NCBI RefSeq assembly: GCF_015476655.1
Contig: NZ_JABFHF010000011.1
Span: 108,584 to 172,583 of the forward strand
Reading direction: 5' to 3'
DNA length: 64,000 nt
Origin: Aquiflexum lacus
GTDB taxonomy: Bacteria > Bacteroidota > Bacteroidia > Cytophagales > Cyclobacteriaceae
Under the pieces are notes generated by a model. The model saw only the letters and a program-made list of their open reading frames with translations. It searched no databases and was not told the origin of the DNA. The number at the start of each line of letters is the position of its first letter. Position 1 is the first letter of the stretch. This document shows, piece after piece, positions 53,077-62,377 of the stretch. The position numbers and the translations under genes were made by a program.

Positions 53077-53847
53077 TTAATTGAATAAAATCATTCCGTA
53101 TAACATAGCAAATATCATCGGGAGAAGTGAAGCAAAGGCAATTAACCCGAACCCATCTAATAAAGGGTTTCTTCCTTTGATTACAGTTGCCAAACCTACC
53201 CCAAGGGCAGTCACTAAGGGAACTGTTATTGTTGAAGTTGTGACTCCTCCTAAGTCGTAGGCCAAGCCAATAATCTCCTTTGGTGCAAAAATGGTGATAA
53301 TCATCACTAGCATATAACCACCTATAATTAAATAATAGATGGGCCATCCCTTTAATATTCTTAGCACGCCAAGCAAAATTGAAATTCCTACACTGAAAGC
53401 AACCGTAAGCCTTAAGCCAACCGCATAACTATCTTTACTGCTTTGGTCTGCGTCAATCAGGTTCGCTTCGGCAGCTATTCTTGCAGCCTCTTGAGCGACA
53501 GCTATCAAGGCCGGTTCGGCAACAGTTGTAGAAAATCCCAGTAAAAAAGAAAATGTCATTAACCATGGTAAACTTCCTTTTTTTGCCAATGCATAAGCCA
53601 TACTCTCGCCGATTGGAAATAACCCCATTTCCAGGCCTTCAATAAACAACATGAGCCCAATCAGAACCAATACACTACCAAAAAAGACCTCCCCAAACTG
53701 GGGGAAAGGCTGACGCAATATTACAAGTTGAAAAAAAGTAACTACAACCAAAATAGGAAGTAGATCCATAAATGAAGACCGAAGTTTAATAAATACATAA
53801 TTCAAAAAATTATAAGACTTCTTAATGTATAAAATGATTTCATTCAT
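53077..53847 (-). CDS. DUF1538 membrane protein (UmpA-like antiporter subunit)
   Basis: A 256-residue paralogue of the next gene. It shares GLFPIGESMAYAL, STTVAEPALIAVAQEAAR, YDLGGVTTSTITVPLVTALG and NPLLDGFGLIAFASLLPM. A longer N-terminus (YIKKSYNFLNYVFIKL) may be an extra amphipathic helix or an upstream start artefact. It is the first gene of the DUF1538-DUF1538-P-II-like set. Confidence 0.8.
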   Translation of the reverse strand: MNEIILYIKKSYNFLNYVFIKLRSSFMDLLPILVVVTFFQLVILRQPFPQFGEVFFGSVLVLIGLMLFIEGLEMGLFPIGESMAYALAKKGSLPWLMTFSFLLGFSTTVAEPALIAVAQEAARIAAEANLIDADQSSKDSYAVGLRLTVAFSVGISILLGVLRILKGWPIYYLIIGGYMLVMIITIFAPKEIIGLAYDLGGVTTSTITVPLVTALGVGLATVIKGRNPLLDGFGLIAFASLLPMIFAMLYGMILFN

Positions 53848-54155
53848 TTTGGTATATTATTAAGGTGCTAAATACATGGTTCAGGAAAAATATGAATCAA
53901 AATTCATAAAACTTTGGATATTCAAATAAATTTGTAACTATGCAATGATGCCAGGAAATGCTAATTCAATACAGTTCTCTACAGGAAACTGAAATGACCT
54001 GTACAGCGGACTTTTGAATTCCCTGCCTACCGGCCAAGCAGCCGTCCTGATTGAAGTAGGATATCGGGGTACTGACAAAGAAGCGGATAACCATTTTAAT
54101 TTGGGTTTCTTGGTTTTAATTAAAATGAAAATTTAAGAATACAATATTTTTGAAG
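53848..54155. other. Divergent spacer between DUF1538 and channel genes
   Basis: About 308 bp between diverging genes. Most is AT-rich; one GC-richer patch (about 53995-54090) contains a coding-like remnant described separately. It should hold promoters for both sides, but no consensus element stands out. Confidence 0.4.
53993..54136 (+). pseudogene. Possible C-terminal gene remnant
   Basis: A 47-codon open frame without a start, reading TGQAAVLIEVGYRGTDKEAD and ending HFNLGFLVLIKMKI. It is more GC-rich than its surroundings and has coding-like composition. It could be the tail of a lost beta-barrel-type protein, but no family is recognised. Confidence 0.3.
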
Positions 54156-54830
54156 ATGTTCGAGTATTTAAAAAAGGCTAAAAACTATTGGGTTTCAGAT
54201 ACTTCATTTGTCACACTTTTGGGAATGCTTTTTTTTACTGTTTTTATTTTACCTGTAATGATTAACAAAGAAGGAGAAACTACCATCTTTCTTAATATCA
54301 TGTTTATTGTCCTTTTTTTTGTTGGAATTTTTTCAGCGATGGAAAAAAGGTTTTTGATAGCCGGGATTTCATTGGTTTCCATACATTTGTTGTTGCGCTT
54401 GATCCGGTTTACCGATAATCCCTATGAGTTTTATCTATTGGAGCGGATTGTAATTATTCTTAACCTTATCTTATTGATAGTTATCAACATCAGGTTACTT
54501 TTTCGCGATATGGAGGTTAATTCTTACAGAGTAATCGGTGCTGTCAACGTATATTTATTGCTTGCAGTGGCTGGTGCATTCGGCTTCGAGATAATCCAAT
54601 TATTAATGGGAAATTCTATTGGAGGGGATATTGAGATTTCCGGTATGGATGTGGATTTTGGAGATTATATGTATTTCAGTTTAGTTAGTATTTCTACTAT
54701 TGGATTTGGAGATCTTTACCCGGTCAATATGTCCTCCAAAATGCTTTCCGTTTTCCTATCTGCTTTGGGCATCTTGTATCCTGCTGTGGTCATTGCCAAA
54801 TTGGTATCTTTTGCCACTGAAAAAAAATAA
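54156..54830 (+). CDS. Two-pore-domain-type potassium channel (Ion_trans_2)
   Basis: About 224 residues from the ATG at 54156. Several hydrophobic helices precede a C-terminal pore module with the selectivity filter STIGFGDLYPVN and a final inner helix (LSVFLSALGILYPAVVIAKL). TIGFGD is the K+ channel signature. No cytosolic RCK domain is attached. The sequence between 1 and 150 gives four or so predicted helices, so it may be a 6-TM type lacking an obvious voltage sensor. It is followed by a strong terminator. Confidence 0.8.
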   Translation: MFEYLKKAKNYWVSDTSFVTLLGMLFFTVFILPVMINKEGETTIFLNIMFIVLFFVGIFSAMEKRFLIAGISLVSIHLLLRLIRFTDNPYEFYLLERIVIILNLILLIVINIRLLFRDMEVNSYRVIGAVNVYLLLAVAGAFGFEIIQLLMGNSIGGDIEISGMDVDFGDYMYFSLVSISTIGFGDLYPVNMSSKMLSVFLSALGILYPAVVIAKLVSFATEKK

Positions 54831-54834
54831 TGAA

Positions 54835-54868
54835 TCCGTCGGGAAGTTTTAATAATCCCCCCGACGGA
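54835..54868. terminator. Convergent terminator after channel gene
   Basis: TCCGTCGGG/CCCGACGGA 9-bp stem with a 16-nt loop, followed by TTTATC, between convergent genes. Confidence 0.75.
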
Positions 54869-54878
54869 TTTATCTCCT

Positions 54879-55289
54879 CTAATTCAAAGTGGATTCCACC
54901 ACAATTTCAGTGTCGAGCAATTTGGAAACAGGGCAGTTTTTCTCTGCGTCTTTTACCAATTCATCAAATTTCTCTTTGGAAATATCTTTAACCTTTGCTT
55001 TCAAAACCAGTTTTGATTGTGTTATGGCCCCATCTCCTAAAGTAATGGTTCCTTCCACGTGTAATTCCTCAGGCTCAAAACCTGCACCTGTAAGATTAAA
55101 ACTCAGCTTCATAGCAAAACATCCTGCATGGGCAGCAGCTATCAATTCTTCAGGATTTGTTCCTTTCCCATCTTCAAATCTTGAGCTGAAAGAATATTGG
55201 GTTTTATCCAAAACCCCTGTTTGTGTGGTCAAATGTCCTTTACCTTCTTTCCCTGTTCCTTGCCATACGGCTGTTGATTTCCTTTTCAT
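54879..55289 (-). CDS. OsmC-family peroxiredoxin
   Basis: A 136-residue protein with the two redox cysteines of OsmC: IAAAHAGCFAMKLSFNL and DAEKNCPVSKLLDTEIV. The N-terminal ARG/GKE-x-x-T region reads QGTGKEGKGHLTTQTGVL. It should reduce organic hydroperoxides during oxidative or osmotic stress. It is a stand-alone gene. Confidence 0.9.
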   Translation of the reverse strand: MKRKSTAVWQGTGKEGKGHLTTQTGVLDKTQYSFSSRFEDGKGTNPEELIAAAHAGCFAMKLSFNLTGAGFEPEELHVEGTITLGDGAITQSKLVLKAKVKDISKEKFDELVKDAEKNCPVSKLLDTEIVVESTLN

Positions 55290-55439
55290 GTTGTTTGTTA
55301 ATTATGCTTAAAATAAGTAAAATAATATTCTAAATTGTGAAAGCTTCAAGTTACCAAAAAATTACCTTAAATTAAATTCTTGGTCAAGCAATTTGAAGAA
55401 GATGTGATTTATGTAATTCTCCCACTAAAATTAACCGAT

Positions 55440-56663
55440 TCATAGCCACCCCAAAACCTTCCCAATACTCATTAACCCTAAAGCCAAAGTGATCAGCCAA
55501 ATGGCCACACCAATGATATTCAGCAGGAGTGAATTTACATTTAACTGCATCACTGATTTTTTATTGACCAACCATAGGATATAAGCGCTTAATAGGGGAA
55601 GCAATATACCATTGGCCAATTGGGCAAAAGTGATCAATTGAACAGGTTTGATCCCCAAAGATGAAAACAGCAAACCTAATCCCAAAATACAGACAAGACT
55701 GATCCGCATGGGCATTTTACGGATATCATTGGACCAACCAAAACAATCCACTACCACCAATGAACCCGCCAAAGGTGCTGTAATTGCGGAAGTGATTCCT
55801 GCTGCGAATAAACCAAAAGCAATAAAATATTTGGCAGCAACTCCCATGATCGGCTCAAGGCCAATGGCCAAATCTGCGGCATTATTGACCTCCATTGCAT
55901 CACCCGAAGCAGCCGTGATGATGATGGCCATGGAAACCAATCCTCCCAAGACAACTGCTACAATGGTATCCACCCTGACATATTTCAAATCTTCCATTTT
56001 ATTCCATCGTTTTGCTACCAAAGAAGAGTGAAGAAAGAGATTATAGGGAACGACTGTAGTTCCAATCAATGCCACAATGGTTAGGATATTGGTGGCATCT
56101 ATGCTAGGGATAAATCCCTCAAAAATTGAAAATAAAGATGGCTTGACATAAATGGTACTTGCCAGAAATGCCAAACTCATCATAATGACCAATACTGTCA
56201 AAAATCCGGTGATTTTTGAGTAACTGCCACTCATCAATAGCACTAAGGCGATCAAGCCAATACTCAAGTTCAGTAGGTTGATCTCCAATTGACCCAAAGT
56301 CAAAACAGGGAGGTTGATCAATAAATCGGCACCCATGGCACCTCCGGTAATGTTCCCCGCTTCGTAGGCGGCATTTCCCAAAACAATGGCGATCAGAATC
56401 AAAAAAAGTGAAAAATATCGTAACAGACCTTTTTTCAAAGTTTGGGATATGACAGCTGCCAATCCTTTTTGAGTGACCAATCCGATTCTTGCAGCCATTT
56501 CCTGTAGCACAATGGTGGCAATGATGGAGAGCCCCAAGGCCCATAGCAGTTCATAACCAAATCTGACACCTGCCAAAGTACATACGGTCACCGTTCCCGG
56601 ACCAATAAAAGCAGCTGCAACCAATGGACCGGGGCCTATGTATTTTTTCCAGTCAGATTTCAT
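55440..56663 (-). CDS. Nramp-family divalent metal transporter, non-canonical
   Basis: About 407 residues from the ATG at 56663, about 11 helices. The TM1 metal motif D-P-G-N is replaced by G-P-G-T (AAFIGPGTVTVCTLAG), and the TM6 M-P-H motif by V-P-Y (GTTVVPYNLFLHSS). Because these positions bind Mn2+/Fe2+ in MntH, substrate may differ, for example Mg2+ as in NRMT proteins. The start overlaps the DUF2891 stop as ATGA. No metal-regulator box is seen nearby. Confidence 0.78.
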   Translation of the reverse strand: MKSDWKKYIGPGPLVAAAFIGPGTVTVCTLAGVRFGYELLWALGLSIIATIVLQEMAARIGLVTQKGLAAVISQTLKKGLLRYFSLFLILIAIVLGNAAYEAGNITGGAMGADLLINLPVLTLGQLEINLLNLSIGLIALVLLMSGSYSKITGFLTVLVIMMSLAFLASTIYVKPSLFSIFEGFIPSIDATNILTIVALIGTTVVPYNLFLHSSLVAKRWNKMEDLKYVRVDTIVAVVLGGLVSMAIIITAASGDAMEVNNAADLAIGLEPIMGVAAKYFIAFGLFAAGITSAITAPLAGSLVVVDCFGWSNDIRKMPMRISLVCILGLGLLFSSLGIKPVQLITFAQLANGILLPLLSAYILWLVNKKSVMQLNVNSLLLNIIGVAIWLITLALGLMSIGKVLGWL

Positions 56664-57745
56664 GGCGCCTCTTGAAGGGCATAAATGGCAAAGCTTCCTA
56701 ACCAATGCGTCCCTTCATAATTATCATCTACAATGGAAGGCAGGGAATATTCAATATGCTCATTGGCAATTTTCATCAAATGACCATATTCGACAGGGAA
56801 ATCTTTGATCAGTCCATACATTACCCAAGCCCTGCTGAAATTCAACCCATCCAAGTGTACCAATTTACCATCGGTCCTGTCGCTGACCTTTCCTGGTTCA
56901 AGACTGAAATCTTTTCCGGACAATTCGGGCATAAAAGAATCAAGCCACAATTTAAAAGCATCTTTAACCAATACTTTTCTCATGATATCCAATTCCTGAA
57001 AACAAGGTGATAGAAAATCAAATCCGGAAGGTTCCCAACCCAAAGGACAATCAGCATCCTTTTCAAACCAATCCAACGCCCTTGATTTGATCAGGTTTTT
57101 CAGTTCTGAACTTTCAAGGGTATGGGCATAATCATAGGCAAAAGACAAACCAAAAGCGATATTCGAATGCTCGCCAACTCGGATAGGATAAATCAGTTTG
57201 GGCAAAAACTCCATGTATTTTTCAACTATCAAATCAGTCAGCGGTTGAAGATTTCTCTCCAATTCCCTAGCCAAAGGATCATCCCAAAGGTGGATTTCCT
57301 CCGCCATTTTCAATACCCAAGCCCAACCATAGGTCCTTTCAAAACTTGAGTTTTGGGGCATTGAAAAATAATCCACTTCAATTTGAATATTGGATAAGCT
57401 GAGGTTTTCACTGAGCTTTTGTCTGATTTCAGAAGCATCTTCCAAGTCCGGAAACTGACGCAACAGACTCACCAACATCCAATGTCCATGCACACTTGAA
57501 TGCCAGTCAAAACAGCCATAAAATGCAGGATGCAAAGCTTTGGGTCCTTTCAGATAAGTTTCATCTTCAAGCGTTTGATTCAGCTTGTTTGGATATTCTA
57601 CCTGCATACAATGCAATGGCAACTTTGCCAAGCGATTGGCTTCTTCAATGGTGAGTCTTATGGGAGATGCCATTTCCTTACTGTTAATTTCACAGGACAT
57701 CATGATCGGGATGATCAATAGGCTCCAAATCCGGTTTTTGGTCAT
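56660..57745 (-). CDS. DUF2891 lipoprotein
   Basis: A 361-residue exported protein with a lipoprotein signal peptide (IIPIMMSC). The core carries DUF2891 landmarks: HPAFYGCFDWHSSVHGHWML, RTYGWAWVLKMAEEI, GWEPSGFDFLSPCFQELDIM and NYEGTHWLGSFAIYAL. It is an alpha/alpha-type domain with unknown reaction. Conserved Asp/His residues suggest an enzyme. Translationally coupled to the Nramp-like gene. Confidence 0.8.
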   Translation of the reverse strand: MTKNRIWSLLIIPIMMSCEINSKEMASPIRLTIEEANRLAKLPLHCMQVEYPNKLNQTLEDETYLKGPKALHPAFYGCFDWHSSVHGHWMLVSLLRQFPDLEDASEIRQKLSENLSLSNIQIEVDYFSMPQNSSFERTYGWAWVLKMAEEIHLWDDPLARELERNLQPLTDLIVEKYMEFLPKLIYPIRVGEHSNIAFGLSFAYDYAHTLESSELKNLIKSRALDWFEKDADCPLGWEPSGFDFLSPCFQELDIMRKVLVKDAFKLWLDSFMPELSGKDFSLEPGKVSDRTDGKLVHLDGLNFSRAWVMYGLIKDFPVEYGHLMKIANEHIEYSLPSIVDDNYEGTHWLGSFAIYALQEAP

Positions 57746-57834
57746 ATTCTAAACATTTGTTGTCAATATAAGGATATTGTCCAAAGAGAAGAATACTTGC
57801 TTCATTATAGATAATCACATTGGGAAATTAATTT

Positions 57835-57910
57835 GAACCACAAAAGAAACAAAAGGGAACAAAAGACTATATTCAGTATCTTTTGTATTCTTTTGTCACT
57901 TTTGTGGTTC
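57835..57910. repeat. 32-bp inverted repeat built from ACAAAAG units
   Basis: Arms 57835-57866 and 57879-57910 pair with about five mismatches around a 12-nt loop. Each arm contains the ACAAAAG string several times at 9-10 bp spacing. It lies between the divergent DUF2891 and alpha/beta-hydrolase genes. Confidence 0.75.
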
Positions 57911-57962
57911 CATCATTTTTTTAAATTCATATCTTTCAGCTTCGGTTTCTTACGCTCAGAAA

Positions 57963-58976
57963 ATGAAAAAAATATTCCTCAATACACTACTCGTTGTCCT
58001 TTCAATCTTTTTCTTGATCCTTGTGCTCTTATTGAGCAGTTATAGGGGAGACCTTCCCTTGGAAAGGCTAACAGCAACCTACACTGACGAAAACTCTTAT
58101 TTTCTGAAAGTAGATGGAATCAATGTGCATGTAAAAGTGAAAGGTTCCGGTGAGCCAATTTTTTTGATCCATGGCAGTTTTTCTTCCTTGCATACTTGGG
58201 AAGAATGGGAAAAGGAACTCAGCCCCTTTTTTATGACCATATCCATGGATTTGCCGGGACATGGGCTTACCGGTCCGGATGTCATGAAACGATATGGTAT
58301 GATGGATTATGCTGACCTGATCTTCGGAATTGCAGATCAGTTGGGATTAAAGGAATTTCATGTGGCCGGTAATAGCATGGGGGGCGGAGTTGCGCTGTAT
58401 ATGGCTTCCGAACATCCTGAGAGGATACTAAGTCTTAATCTGATTGATTCATCAGGTGCACCTCCAAAAGTTGTGTCGGATACCACTACCGCTAAATCTT
58501 ATAATTCAGGCGCATTTATTTTTAAGGTTGCCCAAAACCCCATTTTCAATAAATTACTATTGAAATGCACTCCTAAAACTGTCTTCAAATTGAACCTGAA
58601 GCAAGTTTTTTATGATGCAGACAAAATCACAGATCAAATGGTTTCGAGGTATTATCATTTACTCAGGAGAGAAGGAAACAGAAAAGCAACTTTAGACAGA
58701 CTTACGGTGAGAAGACCTTATAAAATAGATTTTACTAAATTAAATATGCCCGTGCTGATCATGTGGGGAGCACATGACAATTGGATTCCTTTGAGTAATG
58801 GAGAAAGATTGGCTGAAGCCATACCCGGATCAAAGCTCAAAGTTTTTGAAAATGCAGGTCATGTACCGATGGAAGAAATCCCGACGGATACTGTCATGGA
58901 ATATTTGTCGTTTTTGGGGATAAAGGTGGATATGGACTACCTTTCCACTCCCAAATTCTTCAGCCATGCCCAATGA
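57963..58976 (+). CDS. Alpha/beta hydrolase
   Basis: A 337-residue protein with an N-terminal membrane anchor (IFLNTLLVVLSIFFLILVLL). The hydrolase fold has the oxyanion region FLIHGSFSSLHTW, nucleophile GNSMGGGVAL, acid MWGAHDNWIPL and histidine GHVPMEE. The triad is complete. Substrate unknown. The stop overlaps the rmuC start by 11 bp. Confidence 0.82.
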   Translation: MKKIFLNTLLVVLSIFFLILVLLLSSYRGDLPLERLTATYTDENSYFLKVDGINVHVKVKGSGEPIFLIHGSFSSLHTWEEWEKELSPFFMTISMDLPGHGLTGPDVMKRYGMMDYADLIFGIADQLGLKEFHVAGNSMGGGVALYMASEHPERILSLNLIDSSGAPPKVVSDTTTAKSYNSGAFIFKVAQNPIFNKLLLKCTPKTVFKLNLKQVFYDADKITDQMVSRYYHLLRREGNRKATLDRLTVRRPYKIDFTKLNMPVLIMWGAHDNWIPLSNGERLAEAIPGSKLKVFENAGHVPMEEIPTDTVMEYLSFLGIKVDMDYLSTPKFFSHAQ

Positions 58977-60216
58977 TGCTTTATTAATTGCCTTACTTTT
59001 TATTCAATTTTTATTGATACTCTACCTGGTTTTTCAAAGTCGGAGAAAAGACAATTCCGATGAGGAAAGGGAAAAGGAACTTTTAGCCTTAAAAAGCGAA
59101 ATTGGACAACAGATGCAGGCCAACAGAACTGAAATCCAATCCGGCCTTTTACAACAATTTGGCTTGTTGTTCGATTCCTTAAGGGCCAATTCCAAAGAGC
59201 AGTCGGAAGTTTTGAAGGATTTTGGCAAACTTTTCCGTGAAAACGTAAAGGAATTCAATGATCTGCAGCGGGAAAAATTCCAGGATCTGATATTCAAACA
59301 GGAACGCATGTTGGCTTCAACAGAAGAGCGCTTGGACAAAATGCGGGAGACCGTAGATGAAAAATTGCAAAAGACATTGGAAGCAAGGTTGGGACAATCC
59401 TTTGAACTGGTCAGCAAGCAGCTTTTGGCAGTTCAGAAAGGCTTGGGCGAAATGCAGCATTTGGCCACAGGAGTAGGGGACCTGAAGCGGGTGTTGAGCA
59501 ATGTGAAAAGCAGGGGAGTCCTTGGAGAATACCAATTGCAGGGAATTTTGGAAAATGTCCTTTCTCCTGATCAGTATGCCTTCAATGTGGCAGTCAAAAG
59601 CGGTAATGCTGAAAGGGTGGAGTTTGCCATCAAAATGCCCGGAAGTCAGGAGGATGGTCCGGTTTACCTACCGATTGATGCCAAATTTCCTCAGGAGACC
59701 TATTACAGGTTGTTGGATGCATACGATGTGGGTGATAAGGTATTGATTGAAGTGGCAAGACAGGAACTGTTTAAGGCCATCAAAAAAGCAGCGATGGATA
59801 TCAGCCAAAAATACCTGCATCCGCCACATACCACGGATTTTGCGCTATTGTTTTTACCGATGGAAAGTCTGTACGCGGAGATTGTCAGAGATCCTGCTTT
59901 GGCACAATCCTTACAGCGGAATTACAAGATCGTCATTACCGGCCCGACTACTTTGGCAGCCATGCTCAACAGCCTGCAAATGGGATTCAGGACCTTGGCC
60001 ATCCAACAAAGGAGTTCTGAAGTATGGAAAGTGTTGGGTGCAGTCAAAAGTGAGTTTTCCAAATTCGGGGACCTTATCAGCAAAGCCCAAAAGAAAATCT
60101 CAGAAGCCCATAGTGACCTCGACCATTTGGTGGGCACAAGAACGAGGGTAATCCAACGAAAACTCAAGGAAGTAGAGGAACTGCCTGAGGAAGAGGGCAA
60201 AAAACTGTTGGAGTGA
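58966..60216 (+). CDS. rmuC: RmuC-family DNA-recombination-related protein
   Basis: A 416-residue protein with an N-terminal membrane segment (LLIALLFIQFLLILYLVF), a long coiled coil (residues about 25-170), and the RmuC domain with GVLGEYQLQGILENVLSPDQ, DAKFPQETYYRL, DFALLFLPMESLYAEI and TGPTTLAAMLNSLQMGF. RmuC limits recombination-based inversion in E. coli. Start overlaps the hydrolase stop. Confidence 0.88.
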   Translation: MPNDALLIALLFIQFLLILYLVFQSRRKDNSDEEREKELLALKSEIGQQMQANRTEIQSGLLQQFGLLFDSLRANSKEQSEVLKDFGKLFRENVKEFNDLQREKFQDLIFKQERMLASTEERLDKMRETVDEKLQKTLEARLGQSFELVSKQLLAVQKGLGEMQHLATGVGDLKRVLSNVKSRGVLGEYQLQGILENVLSPDQYAFNVAVKSGNAERVEFAIKMPGSQEDGPVYLPIDAKFPQETYYRLLDAYDVGDKVLIEVARQELFKAIKKAAMDISQKYLHPPHTTDFALLFLPMESLYAEIVRDPALAQSLQRNYKIVITGPTTLAAMLNSLQMGFRTLAIQQRSSEVWKVLGAVKSEFSKFGDLISKAQKKISEAHSDLDHLVGTRTRVIQRKLKEVEELPEEEGKKLLE

Positions 60217-60264
60217 TTGCTAAGGTTTGCCTTATTCTTTAGATTTGTACTGATAATTTCAAAT

Positions 60265-60927
60265 ATGATTAAATACAAACTTTCCTTTTTCTTTCTGATT
60301 TTTCCCTTGGTAGGTTATTCCCAGATGATCTATGATATAGAACCTGAAGTAAGGGAAAACTCCATGGTGATCAATAAAGTGGCCATGGAGATGATAGAAG
60401 ATGAAAATTATGAAAAGGCGGCCAATTTGATGGAATTGGTCATTCAGGATGATCCCACGTTTCATCCGGCCTATTTGAATTTCTACCGGGCAGGAAGTCA
60501 GGTGGATTCAAAAAAGGAAAAAGTTATTCAGGCATTGAGGGAAGGACTGAAGATATTTGAAGAGGACGATGAGATGTCCTATTATTTAGGAAATATACTT
60601 CAGAAAGAAAACAGGATTGCCGAAGCCATCAAAGCATATTCCGATGCAATTGATTATAGCAAGATCAATGGTGAAGATTATCCTTTGGTTTGGGCCTATC
60701 ATTTTAACAGAGGCAACTGTTTCCTTAAATCCAATCAGTTCAATAAAGCCATCCCTGATTATACTTATGCTTTGAATTTAAGTCCTGACAACCCTGATAT
60801 CCTGACCAATAGGGGCTATTGTTATTATAAAACTGAACATAAATCAGACGCATGTCTAGATTGGAATGAAGCTGTCAAGTTTGGTAATAAAAATTCAAAG
60901 AAGTATCTCCAGTCTTTTTGTCAATAA
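60265..60927 (+). CDS. Exported TPR-repeat protein
   Basis: About 220 residues from MIKYKLSFFF at 60265. A signal peptide ends near VGYSQ. The rest is TPR-like: ENYEKAANLMELVIQDDPTF, NILQKENRIAEAIKAYSDAI and FNKAIPDYTYALNLSPDNPD. It is probably a periplasmic interaction scaffold. It lies 48 bp after rmuC and may be co-transcribed. Confidence 0.72.
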   Translation: MIKYKLSFFFLIFPLVGYSQMIYDIEPEVRENSMVINKVAMEMIEDENYEKAANLMELVIQDDPTFHPAYLNFYRAGSQVDSKKEKVIQALREGLKIFEEDDEMSYYLGNILQKENRIAEAIKAYSDAIDYSKINGEDYPLVWAYHFNRGNCFLKSNQFNKAIPDYTYALNLSPDNPDILTNRGYCYYKTEHKSDACLDWNEAVKFGNKNSKKYLQSFCQ

Positions 60928-61029
60928 ATATTGATGATTCTTTTTGCACTTAGTTGCAAAACACCCTACCTTTTGCCCGATTTAAAAATCACCTGTTTTT
61001 AAGTCCCTTTTGTCCGTAGAATATTACTT

Positions 61030-62376
61030 ATGGGAATGAAAATCGTCATAGCTGGCGCTGGAGATATGGGATACCATTTGGCCAAGCAGCTAAGTTTTGA
61101 AAATAAAGATATTATCCTGATTGATTTGGATAAAGATGCGCTTGACAATGCTTCTTCTCATTTGGATGTCATGACCATTATGGGAGATGCAACTTCCCTG
61201 GAAATCCTCAAAAGTGCCAATGTCAAGGAGGCACACATGTTTATGGCGGTGACTACTTCCGAAAAAACCAATTTGTTGGCGGCAACTTTGGCCAAGCAAT
61301 TGGGTGCAAATAGGGTGATTGCAAGAGTGAGAAACCATGATTATTTGCAACCCGAAAATGAAATTTATTTCAAGAATATTGGCATAGACAATATTATCTC
61401 TCCGAGTATGCTTTGTAGTGGAGAGATTTTCAATATGATAAAAAACTCCACATTTACAGATGTCTTTGAGTTTGAAGGAGGAAAGCTGAATGTTGTAGGA
61501 ATCACCCTTGATCAGTTCAGCACGATGGTCAATAAAAAAATCTCGGATATGAGAGAAAATCCGATTTTCGAAGATATCAAAATCATCGCCATTGTCAGGG
61601 ATCAGATGACCCTTATTCCAAAGGGCAATACCATCATCAGAAATAATGACCATGTTTTTTTTATTTCTAACAAAAAAGCAGTTGCCTCGATCATTGAATT
61701 ACTTGGTCAAACCAAAGTTACGATCAAAAATATTATGATCATCGGTGGAGATGATATGGCCTATACCACTGCAAGAAAACTCGAAGATGAATATAGAGTC
61801 ACCTTGATTCACAAGGATAAAGAACGTTGTAAATGGCTTTCTGAAAGATTGGATAAAACCTTGGTAATCAATGGGGATTATAAGAATATTGAATTATTGA
61901 TTGAAGAGGGTTTGGAAGAAATGGAGGCATTTATTTCTTTGACAGAATCTTCTGAAACGAATATTATCACCTCTCTCAGCGCCAAAAACCATGGTGTCTA
62001 CAAAACCATTGCCCATGTAGACACAAGAGAATACATTCATATCTCTCACAGTATCGGCGTAGATTCTCTTATTAATAAAAAGCTTGTTGCCGCCAATCAG
62101 GTGACAAGATTTTTAAGGAAAGGAAATGTGGAAGCCATTTCAGGAATATATGGTGTTGACGCAGAATTTATTCAATATGTGATCACCAAAAGCAATAGGG
62201 TAACAAAAAAAGCTTTGAAAGATTTACATTTTCCGGATTCGGCAATAGTTGCAGGTGTGATAAGAGGGGAGAAGGTTTTTATCCCTGATGGGGAATTTAT
62301 ATTACAGCTCAATGATAAAGCGATTGTAATGGCACTGCCCGAGGCAAAAGTACCATTAGAGAAACTGTTCCATTGA
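61030..62376 (+). CDS. trkA: Trk potassium uptake regulator TrkA
   Basis: A 448-residue peripheral membrane regulator with two RCK_N/RCK_C units. The first Rossmann motif is IVIAGAGDMGYHLAKQL and the second IMIIGGDDMAYTTARKL. Typical RCK signatures are DLDKDALDNASSHLDVMTIM and GDATSLEILKSANV. NAD+/NADH or ATP/ADP binding gates TrkH. An alternative start at 61036 cannot be excluded. It lies one base before trkH. Confidence 0.93.
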   Translation: MGMKIVIAGAGDMGYHLAKQLSFENKDIILIDLDKDALDNASSHLDVMTIMGDATSLEILKSANVKEAHMFMAVTTSEKTNLLAATLAKQLGANRVIARVRNHDYLQPENEIYFKNIGIDNIISPSMLCSGEIFNMIKNSTFTDVFEFEGGKLNVVGITLDQFSTMVNKKISDMRENPIFEDIKIIAIVRDQMTLIPKGNTIIRNNDHVFFISNKKAVASIIELLGQTKVTIKNIMIIGGDDMAYTTARKLEDEYRVTLIHKDKERCKWLSERLDKTLVINGDYKNIELLIEEGLEEMEAFISLTESSETNIITSLSAKNHGVYKTIAHVDTREYIHISHSIGVDSLINKKLVAANQVTRFLRKGNVEAISGIYGVDAEFIQYVITKSNRVTKKALKDLHFPDSAIVAGVIRGEKVFIPDGEFILQLNDKAIVMALPEAKVPLEKLFH

Positions 62377-62377
62377 T

